Position numbers and translations under genes: made by a program
Notes under the pieces: generated by a model
Told to the model about the DNA's origin: nothing
What the model saw: only the letters and a program-made list of their open reading frames with translations
Database searches by the model: none
In this document: piece by piece, positions 63,152-64,000 of the stretch
How positions within the stretch are numbered: the stretch's first letter is position 1
Layout of the letters: each line of letters starts with the position of its first letter
NCBI RefSeq assembly: GCF_003086355.1
Contig: NZ_CP031733.1
Span: 1,674,001-1,738,000 of the forward strand
Source: Streptococcus chenjunshii
Lineage (GTDB): Bacteria > Bacillota > Bacilli > Lactobacillales > Streptococcaceae
DNA: 64,000 bases
Direction: 5' to 3'

Positions 63152-63973
63152 ATGAAATTAAAACCATTTCTGACAAGTCTAGCTGCTGTTTTTCTGATTC
63201 TTACTTTCTTATTCACAGGTCAGAAAAGGGTTGCTGCCGCTGATTCGGAACAGATTCAAAAGATTAAAGATGCCGGTGTTCTGAAAGTAGGTGTCAAACA
63301 GGATGTCCCCAACTTCGGTTATTACAGTGCTGATACTGGGAAATATGAAGGTATGGAAATCGATATCGCCCAAAGAATCGCTGCAGATCTGGGAGTTAAA
63401 GTCGAATACGTGGCTGTGACCACTCAAACCCGAGAGCCGCTCATGGATAACGGCCAGATTGATATTTTGATTGCTACCTACACGATTACTGAAGAACGCC
63501 AAGCGAATTACAGTATTTCCAACCCATATTACTATGATGAAATCGGTTTTCTGGTCAGAAAATCCAGCCATATTAAAACGATAGCTGATTTAGACGGCAT
63601 GACCATCGGCGTGTCGCAAGGGGCTACAACAAAAGCAAATTTGGAAGCTTACGCTAAAGAGCATGATTTATCCTTTAAATATGTTCAGCTGGGAAGCTTC
63701 CCCGAATTAGCCATCTCGCTTTACGCAACCCGTATTGATGCCTTTTCTGTAGACAAGTCCATTCTCACAGGTTATGTCAGCAAGAAAACTGAAATTCTTA
63801 AAGAAGGATTCAATACACAAGAATACGGCATTGCCACTAAGAAGTCTAATACTGATATTACAGACTACATTAATAATCTGCTCAGCCAGTGGAGTAAAGA
63901 CGGCAGCCTTCAGCAAATCTACGATAAATATGACTTGACACCTGCTGCTGCAGAATCAGTAACAACTAAATAA
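63152..63973 (+). CDS. amino-acid ABC transporter substrate-binding protein
   Basis: A protein of 273 residues with an N-terminal export signal (about 1-29; LTSLAAVFLILTFLFTG). No lipobox Cys is obvious, so anchoring is uncertain. The SBP_bac_3 fold begins IKDAGVLKVGVKQDVPNFGYY (about 37-57), followed by GMEIDIAQRIAADLGVKVEYV and TYTITEERQANYSIS. It binds a polar amino acid, perhaps glutamate, glutamine or aspartate. GGAGG lies seven bases upstream. The permease genes would lie beyond the window. Confidence 0.9.
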   Translation: MKLKPFLTSLAAVFLILTFLFTGQKRVAAADSEQIQKIKDAGVLKVGVKQDVPNFGYYSADTGKYEGMEIDIAQRIAADLGVKVEYVAVTTQTREPLMDNGQIDILIATYTITEERQANYSISNPYYYDEIGFLVRKSSHIKTIADLDGMTIGVSQGATTKANLEAYAKEHDLSFKYVQLGSFPELAISLYATRIDAFSVDKSILTGYVSKKTEILKEGFNTQEYGIATKKSNTDITDYINNLLSQWSKDGSLQQIYDKYDLTPAAAESVTTK

Positions 63974-64000
63974 TTAATAAACTACAGACTTTACCAAAAA

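Overview
The window is a stretch of Streptococcus chromosome, most like the mutans group. Supporting signs are the vicR-vicK-vicX genes, hprK-lgt, rnc-smc-ftsY, the MurM/MurN-type aminoacyltransferase pair and the gene order ppc-ftsW-tuf-tpiA next to murM/murN, which from memory matches S. mutans. Base composition, Shine-Dalgarno sequences and streptococcal regulatory motifs agree. The species cannot be named from sequence alone. No tRNA, rRNA or CRISPR array was seen.

Layout. 1-5400: start of a HAD gene, a phosphoesterase, an aquaporin and an MgtA-type P-type ATPase behind a yybP-ykoY manganese riboswitch, with two hairpin repeats inserted between riboswitch and start codon. 5400-7420: remnant of a sialic-acid locus (intracellular sialidase plus an EIIB-YhcH chimera) and a DUF1934 gene. 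7500-12330: HD phosphohydrolase, Cof phosphatase and two Fem-type aminoacyltransferases. 12800-27480: core genes tpiA, tuf, ftsW and ppc, with an accessory island of about 8 kb between tpiA and tuf. The island holds a membrane-anchored alpha/beta hydrolase, an IS982-family element with target duplication, an AT-rich three-gene ABC-exporter operon ending in a 50-codon gene, a Crp/Fnr regulator divergent from a tannase-like lipoprotein with a palindromic operator, and a wrecked IS1182-type transposase.

27480-38980: glutathione peroxidase, an ECF S-component with DUF4430 lipoprotein, a MetE-like protein under two MET-box-like sites, a GH25 lysozyme, thiT under a TPP riboswitch, lysS, and bioY under a BirA operator. 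39500-50700: two U32 hydroxylases, hprK-lgt-DUF948-YtxH, PspC, a frameshifted sprT, tex, and a permease pair. 51000-64000: ftsY, two Cof phosphatases, smc, rnc, vicX-vicK-vicR and the start of an amino-acid ABC transporter.

The most unusual signal is a family of about eleven intergenic hairpin repeats (4911-5125, 27858-28109, 39022-39330, 45622-45775, 58512-58985). Conserved ends enclose stems whose sequence changes while pairing is kept. Units occur as arrays of one to three, usually capped by a second repeat type. Other notable items are four genes whose -10 box lies 6-9 bases before the ATG with no ribosome binding site, several small genes below the usual length cutoff, and textbook operators.
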